Assembly: GCF_900090245.1 (NCBI RefSeq)
Contig: NZ_FMDN01000025.1
Location: forward strand, 1-64,000
From: Micromonospora halophytica
GTDB lineage: Bacteria > Actinomycetota > Actinomycetes > Mycobacteriales > Micromonosporaceae
Length of the DNA stretch: 64,000 nt
Direction of reading: 5' to 3'
Part shown: positions 1 to 8,653 of the stretch, piece by piece
How positions within the stretch are numbered: the first letter of the stretch is position 1
Layout: every line of letters starts with the position of its first letter
Notes under the pieces: generated by a model
Told to the model about the DNA's origin: nothing
The model's database searches: none
What the model saw: the letters and a program-made list of their open reading frames with translations, nothing else
Made by a program: the position numbers and the translations under genes

Positions 1-3
1 GGT

Positions 4-1575
4 TCAGTTGGCGCAGCCGGTGACGTTGACGCAGTTGCGTGGTTCGTTGTTGCGGATGATGGTTTTGTCGTCGATGGTGACGTCGTTGGTGTTGTTGTCG
101 TTGAAGATGCCGCCGGCGCCGGTGGTGGGGCTGCCGGTCTCGGCGGCGAAGTTGTAGATGATGGTGCTCTTGCGGACGGTGAGGACGCCGTTGTTGTTGT
201 CGTTGTAGATGGCGCCGCCCTCTTCGGCGTGGTTGCCCTTGAACTCGGTGTCGAAGAGGTTCAGGGTTTCGTCGTTGTAGAGGCCGCCGCCGTTGTCGCC
301 GGCGGTGTTGTCGAGGAACTTGGCGTGCTTGACGGTGGCGATGCTGGTGCTGTCGTGTTCGATGCCGCCGCCGTTGTCGGTGGCCTTGTTGTCGGCGACG
401 ACGACGTATTCCAGGGACATGACGGAGTTGCCGTTGGTGGAGATGGCGCCGCCGTCGTCGCCGGCGACGTTGCCGGCGAGCTTGGTGCGGATGACGGTGA
501 GGTGGGCGGTGTCGATGGTTTCGATGCCGCCGCCGTCGTGGGTGGCCTTGTTGTTGAGGATCTGGCTGTGGGTGACGGTGGTCCTGCCGTTGTCGCGGTT
601 GGCGATGGCGCCGCCGTTGCCGCCGGTGCCGGTGCTGGTGGCGGTGTTGTCGGCCAGTTCCGAGTCGTGCACGGCCAGGGTGCCTTCGTTGTAGATGGCG
701 CCGCCGTTGCCGCCGGGGGTGCCGGTGCCGCGGGCGTGGTTGTCGGCCAGGACGCTCTTGTGGATCTCGACGTCGCCGAGGTTGTAGATGGCGCCGCCGT
801 TGCCGCCGGTGGCGCCGACGCCGGTGGCCCGGTTGTCGACCAGCTTGGTGTGCTTGAGCACGGCCCGGCCGCCCTCCTGCACGAACAGGGCGCCGCCGTT
901 GGCGCCGTTGGGCTGCAGCGGCGGTGGTGAGGTGACCTGGCCTCCCCTGAGGGTGAGGTCCTTGAGGATGAGTTCGCCGCCGGAGAGGACCTCGAAGAAC
1001 CGGAACAGCTCGCTGCCGTCGTGGACCAGCTTGGAGTTGTGCCCGAGCAGGACGATGCGCTCGTCGATGGCGGGGAAGGCGTTGGTGGCGGTCTGCTCGG
1101 TGAGCTTGTAATCGCAGTCCTTGGCCAGCCGGAACACCCCGCCGTTGTCCTCGTTGGCCCGGTTCACCGCCTCGACCAGCACGTCGCTGTCACACGGCAA
1201 CTGCCTGGCCGGACCGTACTCGTCCTCGCCCCTGCCGTCCTTGCCGCGCCACTGCTTGCCGCCCGAGGCGGCTGCGGCGTCCTGCCGGTCGTACCCCTCG
1301 CCGGGGTCCTGGCCGGCCTTCTTGTCTTCTTCTTCGCCGGAGCCGACATCGGCTGTGCCGGTGCCGCTGGCCTTCTGCTGCGCCGTGGCGGACTGCACCT
1401 CGGAGACGCGCTGCGTGCCGTCGGCCTTGTCGTCGCGGGCGGCGATGCCGCCCAGGGCCGCCAGGCCGACGACGCCGGACAGTCCGGCCACGCCGGCCAC
1501 CCACAGGGCGCGCCGCTTCTTCGCCGGTGCGGCCATGGGTGCCCCGCCGTCGGGAGTCGTTACGTCGTTGGACAT
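4..1575 (-). CDS. Secreted right-handed beta-helix repeat protein
   Basis: The 523-residue product has a basic stretch (AKKRR, about residues 18-22) and one hydrophobic segment (about 23-46), so it is a signal-anchored or exported protein. A charged low-complexity linker runs to about residue 125. The rest is built from short repeats of the form GNGGAIYN or DGGGI, spaced roughly 25-35 residues apart, typical of parallel beta-helix or polymorphic-outer-membrane-protein-like repeats. Two cysteines close the C-terminus (CVNVTGC), perhaps capping the helix with a disulfide. Such folds often serve as adhesins or polysaccharide lyases, but I see no lyase catalytic motif. The ATG start has a GGAAAG element just upstream. 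The TGA stop lies at positions 4-6, so the gene is complete. No function beyond a cell-surface role can be assigned. Confidence 0.8.
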   Translation of the reverse strand: MSNDVTTPDGGAPMAAPAKKRRALWVAGVAGLSGVVGLAALGGIAARDDKADGTQRVSEVQSATAQQKASGTGTADVGSGEEEDKKAGQDPGEGYDRQDAAAASGGKQWRGKDGRGEDEYGPARQLPCDSDVLVEAVNRANEDNGGVFRLAKDCDYKLTEQTATNAFPAIDERIVLLGHNSKLVHDGSELFRFFEVLSGGELILKDLTLRGGQVTSPPPLQPNGANGGALFVQEGGRAVLKHTKLVDNRATGVGATGGNGGAIYNLGDVEIHKSVLADNHARGTGTPGGNGGAIYNEGTLAVHDSELADNTATSTGTGGNGGAIANRDNGRTTVTHSQILNNKATHDGGGIETIDTAHLTVIRTKLAGNVAGDDGGAISTNGNSVMSLEYVVVADNKATDNGGGIEHDSTSIATVKHAKFLDNTAGDNGGGLYNDETLNLFDTEFKGNHAEEGGAIYNDNNNGVLTVRKSTIIYNFAAETGSPTTGAGGIFNDNNTNDVTIDDKTIIRNNEPRNCVNVTGCAN

Positions 1576-1873
1576 CAGAGCTTTCCGACCTTTCCTGCTG
1601 CAGACGGGGTCGCACCACCCAGAGCGGCGCGACCAGCTACAAATGGTTTGCAGCTTCTGATCCCCACCGTATGAGAAGGATCCTCGCGAGGAGGACGTAT
1701 CCGAGAAAAGCCCGCATTCCCCTCACTTCGGGCAGCAGGCGGCCAACTCGACGGCTCCGGGCAGGAAGCGGGTGAGCAACGCAAACACCAACGGGCCCCG
1801 ACCGCGGCAGCAGTACGTCCGAGACGTCTGCGTGCCGCAGGCGAGGCCCGCCGCAGGTAGGTCGTACCCCCGA
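1576..1873. other. Intergenic region upstream of the beta-helix gene
   Basis: This stretch holds no convincing gene. It must contain the promoter of the leftward beta-helix gene. A perfect 12-bp palindrome (TCCTCGCGAGGA, 1681-1692) and a weak hairpin (AGCTACAAA with TTTGCAGCT, about 1635-1655) are visible, but their role is unknown. Confidence 0.3.
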
Positions 1874-3355
1874 TCAGCCGGGCAGGCGCGGACCCGCCTC
1901 CCGCTGCTCGGCCAGCCAGGTCTCCACCTCGTCGGAGCGGCGGGGCAGCCCGGCCGACAGGTTCACCGAACCGGTCGCGGTGACCAGGATGTCGTCCTCG
2001 ATCCGCACACCGATGCCGCGCAGTTCCTCGGGGACCAGTTCGTCCTCCGGCTGGAAGTAGAGCCCGGGCTCGACGGTGAGCACGTAGCCCTCGCCCAGCG
2101 CGCCGTCACGGTACTTCTCCTTACGGGCGTTGGCGCAGTCGTGCACGTCGATGCCGAGCATGTGGCTGGTGCCGTGCAGGGTCCACCGCCGGTAGACCGT
2201 CGAGGCCGGGTCCATCGCCTCGTCCACGCTCACCGGCAGCAGGCCCAGGTCCTTCAGCGCCTCGGCGAGCACCCGCATGGCGGTCAGGTGCACGTCCCGG
2301 AACGCCACGCCCGGCCTGATCACGTCGATGCCGGCCTGCTGCGCCTGGTGGACGGCGTCGTAGACCTGGCGCTGGAGTGCGGTGAAGCGGCCGTCGACCG
2401 GCAGCACCCGGGTCACGTCGGCGGTGTAGAGGTTGCGGTTCTCCACGCCCATGTCCATCAGCAGCAGCTCACCCGGGCGGGTGGCACCGTGGTTGTGCAC
2501 CCAGTGCAGGATCGTGGCGTGCTCGCCCGCGCCGACGATCGAGCCGTACCCGACGTCGTTGCCGTCGTGCCGGGCCCGCAGCGCGAAGATCCCCTCCAGC
2601 AGCCGCTCGGAGACGCCCCGGTCGGCCGGCAGCGCCCGGGCCACGTCCTCGAAGCCGCGCACGGTCGCGTCACAGGCCTCCTGGAGCTGGGCGATCTCCC
2701 ACTCGTCCTTGACCAGCTTCAGCTCGGAGATCGCGATGGCCAGCTCGCGGTCGCGGCCCGGCTGGCCGTCGACGAGCGGGCCGTCCCACGGGCGCACGGC
2801 CGCGTCCACCCGGGCGTCGAAACCACGCAGCACCCGGGTACGCCCCGGCGCCAGCCCCGCCAGCGCCGTGTCCAGCCCGGTCAGGTCCTCGGTGGGCAGG
2901 CCCAGCTCGGTGGACTTCTCCGCCAGGGTGTGCCGCCGGCCCACCCACAGCTCGCCGTGCCGGCTGCGGAAGAACTCGTCGGTCTCACGGGACGAGCGCG
3001 GCCGCATGAACAGCGTGGCATCGTGCCCGGAGCCGGTGGGCCGCAGCACGAGCACGCTGTCCGGGTCCAGGTCGCCGGTCAGGTACGCGAAGTCGCTGCC
3101 CGGCCGGAACGGGTGGTCGGTGTCGTTGGCGCGCACCTTCTCGTTGCCGGTCGGGATGACCAGGGTCTCGCCCGGAAAGGCCGCGGAGAGCGCGGCGCGG
3201 CGCTTGGCGTAGTTGGGCACCTCCGGGCGTGGGCCCACCGGCAGGGCGGTGTCCGTCCAGCCCTGCCGCATGAAGGCCAGGAAGGCCTCCGGGAAGTCCG
3301 GGTCGTGCGATTCGGTGCCGTCCGCCGGCTTGCCGCTGGTCCGGTCCTCGGCCAT
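1874..3355 (-). CDS. pepP: Xaa-Pro aminopeptidase (aminopeptidase P, M24B)
   Basis: This 493-residue protein is a cytoplasmic metallopeptidase that removes N-terminal residues preceding proline. The N-terminal half is the creatinase-like domain (about 40-180). The C-terminal pita-bread domain carries the metal ligands in order: the Asp of LLMDMGVE, the Asp of YTADVTR, the His of HGTSHMLGIDVHD, the Glu of VEPGLYFQ, and the Glu of GVRIEDD. All five expected ligands are present, so the enzyme should be active with two divalent metal ions. The ATG at 3355 follows a clear AAGGAG Shine-Dalgarno at a good distance. Length matches bacterial PepP (about 440-500). It is transcribed away from asnB. Confidence in the family is high; the exact peptide substrates are not known. 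Confidence 0.92.
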   Translation of the reverse strand: MAEDRTSGKPADGTESHDPDFPEAFLAFMRQGWTDTALPVGPRPEVPNYAKRRAALSAAFPGETLVIPTGNEKVRANDTDHPFRPGSDFAYLTGDLDPDSVLVLRPTGSGHDATLFMRPRSSRETDEFFRSRHGELWVGRRHTLAEKSTELGLPTEDLTGLDTALAGLAPGRTRVLRGFDARVDAAVRPWDGPLVDGQPGRDRELAIAISELKLVKDEWEIAQLQEACDATVRGFEDVARALPADRGVSERLLEGIFALRARHDGNDVGYGSIVGAGEHATILHWVHNHGATRPGELLLMDMGVENRNLYTADVTRVLPVDGRFTALQRQVYDAVHQAQQAGIDVIRPGVAFRDVHLTAMRVLAEALKDLGLLPVSVDEAMDPASTVYRRWTLHGTSHMLGIDVHDCANARKEKYRDGALGEGYVLTVEPGLYFQPEDELVPEELRGIGVRIEDDILVTATGSVNLSAGLPRRSDEVETWLAEQREAGPRLPG

Positions 3356-3543
3356 GGTCCGCTCCTTACGCGTCGTCGCTGGTCCGACCGTACCGCCTCG
3401 CCGGGCGGCTCCGCCGCCCCGTGGTGTCGCCGCCGGCTCCGGGTGCGGTGTCGGCGCTGGTGGCCACGACCCGCCGTCCGCCGGGAGGGAGAGAGGCAGC
3501 GGTGCCGCGACGGCTGCTCCGCCCGCGTGAAAAGATGACCACC

Positions 3544-5505
3544 ATGTGCGGACTCCTGGCCTTCTTCAGTGCGCGCGGCGACGCCGCCGCTCACCGCGAC
3601 AACATCGCCGGGGCGTTGGAATGCCTGCACCACCGCGGCCCGGACGAGACCGGTGTCGAGGTGGTCGGGGACGCCTCCGGCCGGTACGCGGACGGGGTGT
3701 TCGCGCACAAGCGGCTGGCGATCATCGACGTGGCCTCCAGCCACGAGCCGCTGCCGTACGCGGGCGGCCGTTACCTGCTCACCTTCAACGGTGAGATCTA
3801 CAACTACATCGAGCTCCGCGACGAGCTGGTGCGGACCTTCGGCGCCCAGTTCGCCACCGCCGGCGACGGCGAGGTGATCGTCGCCGGCTACCACTACTGG
3901 GGCGAGCAGGTGCTCACCCGGCTGCGCGGCATGTTCGCCTTCGTCATCTGGGACCGGCAGGAGCGCCGGGCCTTCGGCGCCCGGGACTACTTCGGCATCA
4001 AGCCGCTGCACTACCTAGAGACGCAGGACGGCCTCTACCTCGCCTCGGAGAAGAAGGCGCTGCTGCCCTTCGCGCACTCCGCGTACCAGGGCGACGCCGG
4101 CATCGACACGGCCAGCCTGAGCCACTACCTGACCCTGCAGTACGTCCCGGAGCCCGGCACCCTGCACAAGGGGATCAGCCGGATCGGCTCGGGGGAGTAC
4201 CTGACCTGGACCCCGGGCGGCCGGATCGACGTGCGCCGGTGGTACCGGCCGGTGTTCCGCCCGGCCCCGGTCTCCGACGAGCAGCGGCTCTACCACGACA
4301 TCCGGGAGACGCTGCGGGAGAGCGTCCGGATGCACATGCGCTCGGACGTGCCGGTCGGCTCCTTCCTGTCCAGCGGCATCGACTCCACCGCGGTGGTGGC
4401 GCTGGCCCGCGAGTTCAACCCGAACATCCTCACCTTCACCGTCGGGTACGACGTGCCCGGCTACTCCGAGATCGACGTCGCCCAGGACTCGGCCCGGCAC
4501 CTCGACGTGACCACCATCCCGACCAAGATCGGGCCGCAGGACATGATCGACGCGCTGCCGAAGATCGTCTGGCACCTGGACGACCCGGTGGCCGACCCGG
4601 CCCTGGTGCCGCTCTACTTCGTGGCGAAGAAGGCCGCCGAGCACGTCACCGTGGTCCTCTCCGGCGAGGGCGCGGACGAGTTCTTCGGCGGCTACACGAT
4701 CTACCGGGAGCCGCTCTCGCTCGGCGCGGTCAACGGCCTGCCCGGCGGCGTGCAGAAGGGGCTGCGCGCGGTCTCCAGGGCGATCCCGCAGGGCGTCAAG
4801 GGCAAGAGCTTCCTGGAGCGCGGCACCACCCCCATCGAGCAGCGCTACTACGGCAACGCCCGGATGTTCACCGAGGAGGAGAAGCAGCACCTGCTGCGCC
4901 GCTACGACCCCTCGGTGCGCTACACCGACGTCACCGCGCCGATCTACGCCGAGTGCACCGAACTCGACGACGTCACCAAGATGCAGTACGTCGACCTCTA
5001 CACCTGGCTGCGGGGCGACATCCTGGTCAAGGCCGACCGGATCTCGATGGCCCACTCGCTGGAGGTGCGGGTGCCCTTCCTCGACCGGGAGGTCTTCAAC
5101 GTCGCGGCCGGCATCCCGGTGGACCTGAAGCTGCCGCCCCGCTCCGACGCCACCAAGTACGCCATGCGCCAGGCGTTGCAGGGCGTGGTGCCCCCGGCCA
5201 TCGTCAACCGCAAGAAGCTCGGCTTCCCGACCCCCACCCGGGTCTGGCTGCGCGGCGAGATGTACGAGTGGGCCCGGCACGTGCTGGCCACCTCCGGCGC
5301 CGGTGACCTCATCGACCTGTCGTACGCGATGCGGCTGCTGGACGAGCACAAGCGGGAGGAGGCGGACCACTCCCGCAAGGTGTGGACCGTGCTGATCTTC
5401 TGCATCTGGCACGCCATCTTCGTGGCCAAGACCCTCGACCCGGGCATCCAGCGCAACCAGTCGGCGCTGCTCACCAAGCCGGTGGTCGGCAGCATGGTCC
5501 GCTGA
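3544..5505 (+). CDS. asnB: Asparagine synthase (glutamine-hydrolysing), AsnB type
   Basis: The enzyme makes asparagine from aspartate, ATP and glutamine. I place the start at the ATG at 3544 because it gives Met-Cys-Gly. Cys2 must be exposed after Met removal as the Ntn glutaminase nucleophile; the upstream in-frame ATG at 3535 would bury it. The N-terminal class II amidotransferase domain covers about 2-220. The synthetase domain begins near 260 and carries the ATP-pyrophosphatase loop LSSGIDST, a usual variant of SGGxDS. The GEGADEFFGGY motif and the conserved KADRISMAHSLEVRVPFLD stretch are intact. At 653 residues it is slightly longer than B. subtilis AsnB. AAAGAT at 3531-3536, seven bases before the ATG, could be a -10 for a leaderless transcript. 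Two strong hairpins follow the stop. Some homologues act on peptides or cell-wall precursors, so the acceptor is less certain than the family. Confidence 0.9.
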   Translation: MCGLLAFFSARGDAAAHRDNIAGALECLHHRGPDETGVEVVGDASGRYADGVFAHKRLAIIDVASSHEPLPYAGGRYLLTFNGEIYNYIELRDELVRTFGAQFATAGDGEVIVAGYHYWGEQVLTRLRGMFAFVIWDRQERRAFGARDYFGIKPLHYLETQDGLYLASEKKALLPFAHSAYQGDAGIDTASLSHYLTLQYVPEPGTLHKGISRIGSGEYLTWTPGGRIDVRRWYRPVFRPAPVSDEQRLYHDIRETLRESVRMHMRSDVPVGSFLSSGIDSTAVVALAREFNPNILTFTVGYDVPGYSEIDVAQDSARHLDVTTIPTKIGPQDMIDALPKIVWHLDDPVADPALVPLYFVAKKAAEHVTVVLSGEGADEFFGGYTIYREPLSLGAVNGLPGGVQKGLRAVSRAIPQGVKGKSFLERGTTPIEQRYYGNARMFTEEEKQHLLRRYDPSVRYTDVTAPIYAECTELDDVTKMQYVDLYTWLRGDILVKADRISMAHSLEVRVPFLDREVFNVAAGIPVDLKLPPRSDATKYAMRQALQGVVPPAIVNRKKLGFPTPTRVWLRGEMYEWARHVLATSGAGDLIDLSYAMRLLDEHKREEADHSRKVWTVLIFCIWHAIFVAKTLDPGIQRNQSALLTKPVVGSMVR

Positions 5506-5537
5506 CCGGCCCGCTGCGGCCGGGGCCTGTGCCTGTC

Positions 5538-5581
5538 GACCAGGAGGTCCGCGTCTCCTCGGGGACGCGGACCTCCTGGTC
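5538..5581 (+). terminator. Strong hairpin terminator after asnB
   Basis: Arms 5538-5555 and 5564-5581 pair perfectly over 18 bp with an 8-base loop. It lies about 30 bases after the asnB stop. There is no long T-run, as is common in high-GC actinobacteria. Confidence 0.8.
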
Positions 5582-5592
5582 ATTTCCGGGGG

Positions 5593-5641
5593 CCGCCGAC
5601 GGTGCCGGGGCGCCGGGCGGGCGGCCCGGCACCGTCGGCGG
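5593..5641 (-). terminator. Hairpin terminator after the leftward LPMO gene
   Basis: Arms 5593-5609 and 5625-5641 form a perfect 17-bp stem with a 15-base GC-rich loop, ending eight bases from the stop of the leftward LPMO gene. With the neighbouring asnB hairpin it separates the two convergent genes. Confidence 0.75.
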
Positions 5642-5648
5642 GGCGGGG

Positions 5649-6746
5649 TCAGCGGCCGACGCAGGTGACGGTCGGCAGGCTGTTCGTGCCGGTGGAGCTG
5701 GCGATGAAGCCGAACGTCGTGGTGCCCTCCGGCGCGATGGTGCCGTTGTACGCGGCGTTGGTGACGGTCACGGTCGACCCGCTGGTGGTCGCCGTGCCGT
5801 TCCACACCTGGCTGATCGCCTGGCCGCTGGGCAGCGTCCAGGACGCCGTCCAGCCACCGTAGGTCCGGGTGCTGTGGTTCATGATCGTGACTTCGCCCTG
5901 GAAACCGCCGCTCCAGGAGCTGACCACCTGGTAGACCGCCATGCAGTCACCGCCCGGCGGCGGGGTGGTGGGGCTCGGCGGCGGCGTGGTCGGGCTGGGC
6001 GGGGGAGTCGTCGGGCTCGGCGGCGGGGTGGTCTGACCGGAGCCGATCCCGGTCACCTCGCCGTTGCCCCCGTCGAAGGTGACGTCCGAGCAGCCGAAGA
6101 AGTTCTCCTGGCTGTCGGAGCGGACCCAGCGCGAGTAGATGATGTGCCGCCCGGACTTGTTCGACGGCAGGTTGCCGCTGAAGTAGTAGTGCCCCTCGTC
6201 GCTGCCCACCGAGCCGCGCTGCGGCGGGTTGGTGACCGTCAGGAACGGCTGCTCCTCCAGGTCGCTCCAGGCCAGCGGCCGGGTCGGGCTCCAGCTGTCC
6301 TTGGTGACGTAGAAGTAGAAGGTGCCCGGGTGGTGGGCCCAGTTGCTGTACCGGAAGTCCAGCCGGGCGCCGGCGGTCAGGTGGGTCAGCGGCCAGTCGG
6401 TGCGGGCCAGGTCGTACCCGGCGAAGCCGGGGTTGCCCCCGCTGCACAGCTTGCCGTCGGGGATGAAGCCGACGGTCCGCCCGCCGGCGTCCGAGCGCAG
6501 CACGCTGAACCAGTTGTAGAGGGAGTTGGCGCCGCTCTGGGCGACGGCGGCGGAGCAGGCCGGGTTGTTCGGCCGGATCTCGCCGGTGGGGGTGAGGCCG
6601 TCCTCCCAGCACAGGTAGGTCCGGCTGCCCGGGGTCATCGCCGCGCCGTGCGCGGCGGCCGGCTCGGGTTGGGTCACCAGGGCGACGGCGCCCAGGGCGA
6701 AGGTGGCGGCCGCGGTGAGCAGCGCGGCGGTACGGGAACGGAGCAC
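5649..6746 (-). CDS. AA10 lytic polysaccharide monooxygenase with CBM2 (cellulose type)
   Basis: A secreted copper enzyme that oxidatively cleaves crystalline polysaccharide. I use the GTG at 6746, which has AGGAG six bases upstream; it gives a signal peptide whose PAAA/HG cleavage leaves His33 as the mature N-terminus, the first half of the copper histidine brace. The second brace His lies in YSNWAHHPG (His139, with an extra His138). The segments HGAAMTPGSRTYLC, NPACSAAVAQSGANSLYNWF and WVRSDSQENFFGCSDVTFDGG match the cellulose-oxidising Streptomyces CelS2/ScLPMO10C type rather than chitin-active CBP21. A PPPSPTT linker (about 240-265) leads to a C-terminal CBM2 cellulose-binding domain with paired terminal cysteines. 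Length is 365 residues. Cellulose as substrate is inferred from similarity recalled to CelS2. Confidence 0.92.
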   Translation of the reverse strand: MLRSRTAALLTAAATFALGAVALVTQPEPAAAHGAAMTPGSRTYLCWEDGLTPTGEIRPNNPACSAAVAQSGANSLYNWFSVLRSDAGGRTVGFIPDGKLCSGGNPGFAGYDLARTDWPLTHLTAGARLDFRYSNWAHHPGTFYFYVTKDSWSPTRPLAWSDLEEQPFLTVTNPPQRGSVGSDEGHYYFSGNLPSNKSGRHIIYSRWVRSDSQENFFGCSDVTFDGGNGEVTGIGSGQTTPPPSPTTPPPSPTTPPPSPTTPPPGGDCMAVYQVVSSWSGGFQGEVTIMNHSTRTYGGWTASWTLPSGQAISQVWNGTATTSGSTVTVTNAAYNGTIAPEGTTTFGFIASSTGTNSLPTVTCVGR

Positions 6747-7084
6747 GAGCTTCTCCTGATCCGCGGGGCGGGCGCGACGGCCGGCCCCGCTGTGGCGGGG
6801 GATGCGTCGATCGCGGCGCCACGCCGGCCGGCCCGGGAAGGAAGAGGGCCGTTGGTCGCGCGCCACCCACGGTCCGCGTCCCGCGGACCGGTGCCCTCGC
6901 GTCGGCTCCAGCTCGTCGCCGTCGGCGCGGCAGCCCCCGCACCGATCCGGCTGACACAATCCCATCACGCCCGCCAGGAACCGCGCAATAGTCGTTCCTC
7001 GATATATGCGGACGCGGCTTCACCGCCCGCCGTGCCGGGCGGTGTGCCAGCCTTGGTACGGACCGACGGACGCTGGGAGGCGAT
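6747..7084. other. Divergent control region between LPMO and PfkB kinase genes
   Basis: I see no gene here. On the LPMO side there is a perfect 8-bp hairpin (6871-6878 with 6882-6889) in the probable 5' leader. A GGAAC/GTTCC inverted repeat (6977-6981, 6994-6998) and an AT-rich spot near 7001-7008 lie nearer the kinase and may mark its promoter. I did not find a CebR-type box (TGGGAGCGCTCCCA). Confidence 0.4.
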
Positions 7085-8020
7085 GTGGGATACGCGGTGG
7101 TGCTCGGTGAGGCGTTGGTGGACCTGCTCGACGCCGAGTGCGAGGGGCGGCCCGTCTTCCGCCAGGAGATCGGCGGCGGCCCGCTCAACGTCGCCGTCGG
7201 AGTGTCCCGGCTCGGTGGGAGCGCCCAGTTCGTCGGCTCCCTCGGCGACGACGTGCTCGCCGGCCGGATCCGGGCCTTCCTCGACGACACCGGGGTGGGG
7301 TCGGCCGGGGCGGTCACCGTCGCGGCGCCCACCACGCTCGCGGTGACCACCCACGCCGGGGCCGAGCCGGAGTTCCGCTTCTACGGCGAGCCGCCCTCCT
7401 ACGGCCTGCTCACCGTCGAAGACCTGGACGTGGCGCTGGTGGAGGGCGCCGACGTGCTCTACTGCGGCTCGATCGTCCTGCTCTGCCCGCCGGTGCTCGC
7501 GGCCGCCCGTCGTGCCTGGTCGCTCGGCACCGGCCTGCGGGTCTTCGACCCGAACGTCCGGCCCCGCCTGCTGGACGGGCCGGCGGCGCTGGACCGGCTG
7601 CGGGAGGTGGTTGCGGAGTTCGCGGCCGGGGCGCACCTGGTCAAGCTGAGCGCCGCCGACGCCGATCTGCTCTACCCGCGCGAGCCGGTCGAGGGGGTCG
7701 CCGCGTACCTGCGGGAAGTGGGGGCCGGCACCGTCGTGGTCACCCTGGGCGCGGACGGGGCCGTGGTCGCCCCCGCCGGTGGCGATCCGGTACGCGTCCC
7801 CGCGCCGAAGGTGCGTGCGGTGGACGCCACCGGGGCCGGCGACTCGGTGATGGCGGCGCTCATCGCCGACCTGCTCGTCGACGGCGAGCCGGCCGGGCCG
7901 CAGGGCTGGCACCAGCGGGTGGCGTTCGCGCTGCGGGTGGCCGGCCTGGTCTGCGAGTCGCCCGGCGGGGCGGTGTCGATGCCCACCCGCGCCGAGGTGC
8001 TCCGCCGCTTCGCCGACTGA
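7085..8020 (+). CDS. PfkB-family sugar kinase, probable fructokinase
   Basis: The 311-residue protein has both PfkB signatures. Near residues 28-55 the GGGPLNVAVGVSRLGGSAQFVGSLGDD type segment forms the sugar site. Near 247-262 the DATGAGDSVMAALI segment holds the anion hole and the catalytic Asp. One Thr of the usual DTTGAGD is replaced by Ala in DATGAGD, a common variant. The protein should phosphorylate a furanose sugar or a similar substrate in the cytoplasm; fructose is the commonest for this subgroup, but ribokinase or 2-keto-3-deoxygluconate kinase activity cannot be excluded. The GTG start at 7085 follows GGGAGG at 7075-7080. It stands alone, divergent from the LPMO gene, and its 3' end runs into a tandem repeat and a terminator. 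Confidence 0.85.
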   Translation: MGYAVVLGEALVDLLDAECEGRPVFRQEIGGGPLNVAVGVSRLGGSAQFVGSLGDDVLAGRIRAFLDDTGVGSAGAVTVAAPTTLAVTTHAGAEPEFRFYGEPPSYGLLTVEDLDVALVEGADVLYCGSIVLLCPPVLAAARRAWSLGTGLRVFDPNVRPRLLDGPAALDRLREVVAEFAAGAHLVKLSAADADLLYPREPVEGVAAYLREVGAGTVVVTLGADGAVVAPAGGDPVRVPAPKVRAVDATGAGDSVMAALIADLLVDGEPAGPQGWHQRVAFALRVAGLVCESPGGAVSMPTRAEVLRRFAD

Positions 8021-8032
8021 GCGCCGGCCGCC

Positions 8033-8108
8033 GACTGCGCGCCGCTGGTCGGAGTGCGCGCCGCTGGCCGGAGTGCGCGCCGCTGGCCGGAGTGCGCGCC
8101 GCCCACCG
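8033..8108. repeat. Four tandem 19-bp repeats
   Basis: The unit GAGTGCGCGCCGCTGGCCG is repeated four times in a row: 8033-8051 (two changes), 8052-8070, 8071-8089 (exact), 8090-8108 (3' end diverged). The last copy merges into a hairpin. The array sits between the kinase gene and the truncated transporter gene. Confidence 0.85.
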
Positions 8109-8128
8109 GCGTCACCGGTGGGCGGCGC
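8096..8128. terminator. Bidirectional hairpin terminator
   Basis: Arms 8096-8109 and 8115-8128 form a perfect 14-bp GC-rich stem with a 5-base loop between two convergent genes, so it can stop transcription from both sides. Confidence 0.8.
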
Positions 8129-8140
8129 GACCGGCGAGGG

Positions 8141-8644
8141 TCAGCGGGGTGCGCGGGCGAGGGTGAGCACCGCGAGCAGCGACAGCGCGGCGGCCCCCGC
8201 CATGACGGCGGCCATCGGCAGTGCGCTGCCCTCGCCGCCGAGCCCGACCACCGGTGCGGCGAGCGCGCCGACGACCGCCTGGACGCCGCCCATCAGCGCC
8301 GCGGCCGTGCCGGCGTGCCGCCCGTGCGTGTCCAGCGCCAGGGCGGTGCTGTTCGGCATCACCATGCCGAGCGAGCCGACGAAGACGACGAGGGTGAGCG
8401 CCACCAGCACCAGGCTGCCGGCCAGCGCCCCGCCCAGCACGCCGATCGCCGCCACCGCACCGACCAGCAGGGTGGTGACCAGCAGCCGGCGTGGGTCGAA
8501 CCGGTCGAGCAGCCGGGCGTTGGCCTGCCCGGTGGCCACCAGGGCGAGCGCGTTGAGCCCGAAGAGCAGGCTGAACGTCGTCCCGGAGAGACCGAAGACG
8601 TCCTGGAGGACGAAGGACGACCCGGAGATGTACGCGAACAGCAT
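8141..8644 (-). pseudogene. 5'-truncated Bcr/CflA drug-efflux transporter (MFS)
   Basis: The 167-residue reading frame matches only the C-terminal half of Bcr/CflA-family drug:proton antiporters, which are about 400 residues. It starts at the equivalent of transmembrane helix 7 (FAYISGSSFVLQDVFGLSGTTFSLLFGLNALAL) and includes the MPNSTALALDTHGRHAGTAAALMG stretch before the last helices. About 230 N-terminal residues, including the first six helices and the A-motif loop, are absent. The region upstream is filled by the intact MBL hydrolase gene, whose stop is only nine bases from the ATG at 8644. No Shine-Dalgarno precedes that ATG. A half transporter is unlikely to work, so I read this as a remnant of a deletion or rearrangement. 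Tandem repeats lie just beyond its 3' end. Confidence 0.8.
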
Positions 8645-8653
8645 GGGGGACGG

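Noticed and set aside
1772..3538. A 588-codon frame antisense to pepP, and many similar long antisense frames throughout
   Set aside because: High GC content opens long frames in shadow positions. Their products are Arg/Gly/Pro/Val-rich with no family motifs, and they lie opposite clearly recognised genes.
3421..3543. N-terminal extension of asnB
   Set aside because: It would bury the catalytic Cys that must be residue 2.
6747..6968. c-di-AMP (ydaO) riboswitch or CebR box before the LPMO gene
   Set aside because: A GC hairpin is present, but I could not match the conserved ydaO segments or the TGGGAGCGCTCCCA box.
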